In this document: positions 5,313 through 6,604 of the stretch, in pieces
How positions within the stretch are numbered: the stretch's first letter is position 1
Layout of the letters: every line of letters begins with the position of its first letter
Origin: Microbacterium sp.
GTDB taxonomy: Bacteria; Actinomycetota; Actinomycetes; Actinomycetales; Microbacteriaceae
Length of the DNA: 6,604 bases
Direction of reading: 5' to 3'
NCBI RefSeq assembly: GCF_003248605.1
Contig: NZ_QFPF01000153.1
Span: forward strand, 1 to 6,604
Translations under genes and position numbers: made by a program
Notes under the pieces: generated by a model
Seen by the model: only the letters and a program-made list of their open reading frames with translations
What the model was told of the DNA's origin: nothing
Database searches by the model: none

Positions 5313-5516
5313 ACACGAGCATCGATCCGGCCATCACCGGGGAGCTCTCGGAAGAACAGGCTCCCGGTGTCAAGACGGGGTCCTCAGTAGAACCGAGCGG
5401 GGCAGGCCCGTTACAGCCGCTGTGAAAGTGGCTGCGCATAGCGGCAAGCAGGGTGGTACCGCGGCTCGATTGGATCGCACTCCCGCATGGGAGAGGATGC
5501 AACGGGTCGTCCCGGC
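5313..5516 (+). promoter_or_regulatory. T-box riboswitch (isoleucine specifier, ultrashort Stem I), leader of ileS
   Basis: This leader RNA senses uncharged tRNA-Ile. CCGG (5327-5330) and CCGG (5337-5340) close a six-base loop, CCATCA, holding the specifier AUC (5333-5335) that pairs with the tRNA-Ile anticodon. The Stem II region follows (GGAGC 5341-5345 with GCTCC 5360-5364), including AGTAGAACCGAGCGGG (5386-5401). CGGG (5398-5401) pairs with CCCG (5407-5410). Stem III pairs CAGCCGC (5414-5420) with GTGGCTG (5428-5434), one pair being G-U. The hallmark AGGGTGGTACCGCGG is at 5450-5464. Its UGGU (5454-5457) fits the ACCA end of tRNA-Ile, and GCGG (5441-5444) with CCGC (5459-5462) would form the tRNA-stabilised helix. 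Two hairpins follow (5480-5493 and 5503-5514) with no T-run, so control at translation initiation is more likely than transcription termination. That matches what is known for actinobacterial ileS T-boxes. Confidence 0.93.
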
Positions 5517-5547
5517 AGGAAGCACACGACAGCACCTGCGAGAAGCC

Positions 5548-6604
5548 ATGACCTACCCCCGCAACACAAACCGGTCCCTGAGCGGCGGCGAAGCCGACAG
5601 TCGAATGGTCGGACCCGCCGCCGATGCGGTCCCCGCGAGCCCCCGCTTTCCTGAGATCGAGCGCGAGATCCTCGAATTCTGGCAGGGCGACGACACCTTC
5701 CGCGCGAGCATCGCCAACCGCGAGGGCGCGCAGGAGTGGGTCTTCTACGACGGACCGCCTTTCGCGAACGGACTGCCGCACTACGGCCACCTGCTCACGG
5801 GCTACGCGAAAGACCTGTTCCCCCGGTTCCAGACCATGCGCGGCAAGAAGGTCGATCGCGTCTTCGGCTGGGATACGCACGGCCTGCCCGCCGAGCTCGA
5901 AGCGATGAAGCAGCTCGGCATCACGGAGAAGGCGCAGATCGAAGCCATGGGCATCGACACCTTCAACGGCAAGGCGCGCGAGTCGGTCCTGGCGTACACG
6001 CGCGAGTGGGAGGAGTACGTCACCCGCCAGGCGCGCTGGGTCGACTTCGAACGCGGCTACAAGACACTCGACACCTCCTACATGGAGAGTGTGCTCTGGG
6101 CATTCAAGACCCTGTACGACAGAGGCCTGGCCTACGAGGGATACCGCGTGCTGCCCTACTGCTGGCGGGACGAGACGCCGCTGTCGACCCACGAGCTGCG
6201 CATGGACGACGACGTCTACAAGTCGCGCCAAGACCCCTCCGTCACGGTGACCTTCCCCCTCGTCGGGGCCAAGGCGGAGGCCCTCGGCCTGACCGGTGTG
6301 CGGGCGCTCGCGTGGACGACGACCCCGTGGACCCTTCCGACCAACATGGCGCTCGCCGTGGGGCCGGCGATCCGTTACGCCGTCCTGCCGGCGGGTCCGA
6401 ACGGCGCCGCCGACGTGCATCACACGCCCGAGGGCGCGGCCGACGACCTGCTCGAGGCGAGCGCGCATCGCTATCTGCTCGCCGAGGACCTGCTCGGCGG
6501 CTACGCGAAGGACCTCGGCTACGAGTCCGCCGAGGCTGCGCGCGAGGCGGTCGAGCGCACGGTCGACGGTCGCGAGCTCGAGGGCGTCGCGTACGACCGG
6601 CTCT
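5548..6604 (+). CDS. ileS: Isoleucine--tRNA ligase, type 2 (eukaryote-like) lineage, N-terminal 352 residues
   Basis: This cytoplasmic class Ia synthetase charges tRNA-Ile with isoleucine and edits valine. The visible part has [13 protein letters not shown] (69-81) with the HIGH-type motif as HYGH at 78-81. [19 protein letters not shown] at 107-125 is typical of the type 2, eukaryote-like IleS; type 1 enzymes read GWDCHGLPIE. A cysteine-containing [10 protein letters not shown] lies at 204-213, and the editing-domain signature [11 protein letters not shown] at 256-266. The KMSKS motif and anticodon domain lie beyond the window. Type 2 enzymes are known for low sensitivity to mupirocin. ATG 5548 is preferred because no other start lies in frame back to the T-box. 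Its nearest purine stretch, GAGAAG (5540-5545), is a poor ribosome-binding site, and ATG 5605 is an alternative. The first 30 residues are low in conserved character. Confidence 0.96.
   Translation, partial: MTYPRNTNRSLSGGEADSRMVGPAADAVPASPRFPEIEREILEFWQGDDTFRASIANREGAQEWVFYDGPPFANGLPHYGHLLTGYAKDLFPRFQTMRGKKVDRVFGWDTHGLPAELEAMKQLGITEKAQIEAMGIDTFNGKARESVLAYTREWEEYVTRQARWVDFERGYKTLDTSYMESVLWAFKTLYDRGLAYEGYRVLPYCWRDETPLSTHELRMDDDVYKSRQDPSVTVTFPLVGAKAEALGLTGVRALAWTTTPWTLPTNMALAVGPAIRYAVLPAGPNGAADVHHTPEGAADDLLEASAHRYLLAEDLLGGYAKDLGYESAEAAREAVERTVDGRELEGVAYDRL

Noticed and set aside
5302..6468. Minus-strand 388-codon open frame opposite ileS
   Set aside because: Shadow frame. The plus strand carries unmistakable IleS motifs over the same bases.
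1..6604. CRISPR array, tRNA or rRNA genes, insertion sequences, phage att sites
   Set aside because: No regularly spaced repeats, no cloverleaf or rRNA-like stretch, and no transposase or integrase frame was seen on either strand.

Overview
The window is high-GC DNA (roughly two thirds G+C by eye) with the gene style of an actinobacterium. The protein sequences, the frequent GCATCC/GGATGC word, the archaeal-type ValS, the type 2 IleS and the actinobacterial ileS T-box leader together suggest Microbacteriaceae, most likely Microbacterium or a close relative. This assignment rests on recognition, not on a database search.

Layout. At the left edge (1-44, minus) is the first part of a gene whose N-terminus resembles the M3 peptidyl-dipeptidase family. 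It is divergent from an ArsR/HTH_20-type winged-helix repressor (167-778, plus). The repressor appears to be translated from a leaderless mRNA, and its promoter is overlaid by two TTGCAAAG repeats. A small basic protein of unknown function (775-1005, plus) overlaps the repressor stop. It meets, almost base to base, a two-gene minus-strand operon: valS (1249-3822) followed by a translationally coupled 80-residue protein of unknown function (1007-1249).

The 378-bp gap between valS and the next plus-strand gene is not empty. It holds the valS ribosome-binding site and a probable -10, a C-rich tract (a strong G-quadruplex motif on the valS strand), a 10-bp tandem repeat, and three consecutive strong stem-loops (3978-4148). 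The first stem-loop has 23 paired bases. This is the least explained part of the window.

Next comes a broken plus-strand gene (4201-4954). It has an AbiEi-like winged-helix N-terminus and a DUF559/Vsr-like PD-(D/E)XK nuclease C-terminus, now in two different reading frames. About 360 bp without a convincing gene follows, containing short repeats and hairpins. A T-box riboswitch (about 5313-5516) with an ultrashort Stem I and an AUC (Ile) specifier then controls ileS (5548 to the right edge, incomplete).

How it works together: the main theme is branched-chain aminoacyl-tRNA synthesis. ValS and IleS, both of lineages that differ from the textbook bacterial enzymes, lie about 1.7 kb apart and are divergently transcribed. 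Only ileS shows a T-box. The repressor with its small partner, and the decayed nuclease, are accessory genes with no visible link to tRNA charging.
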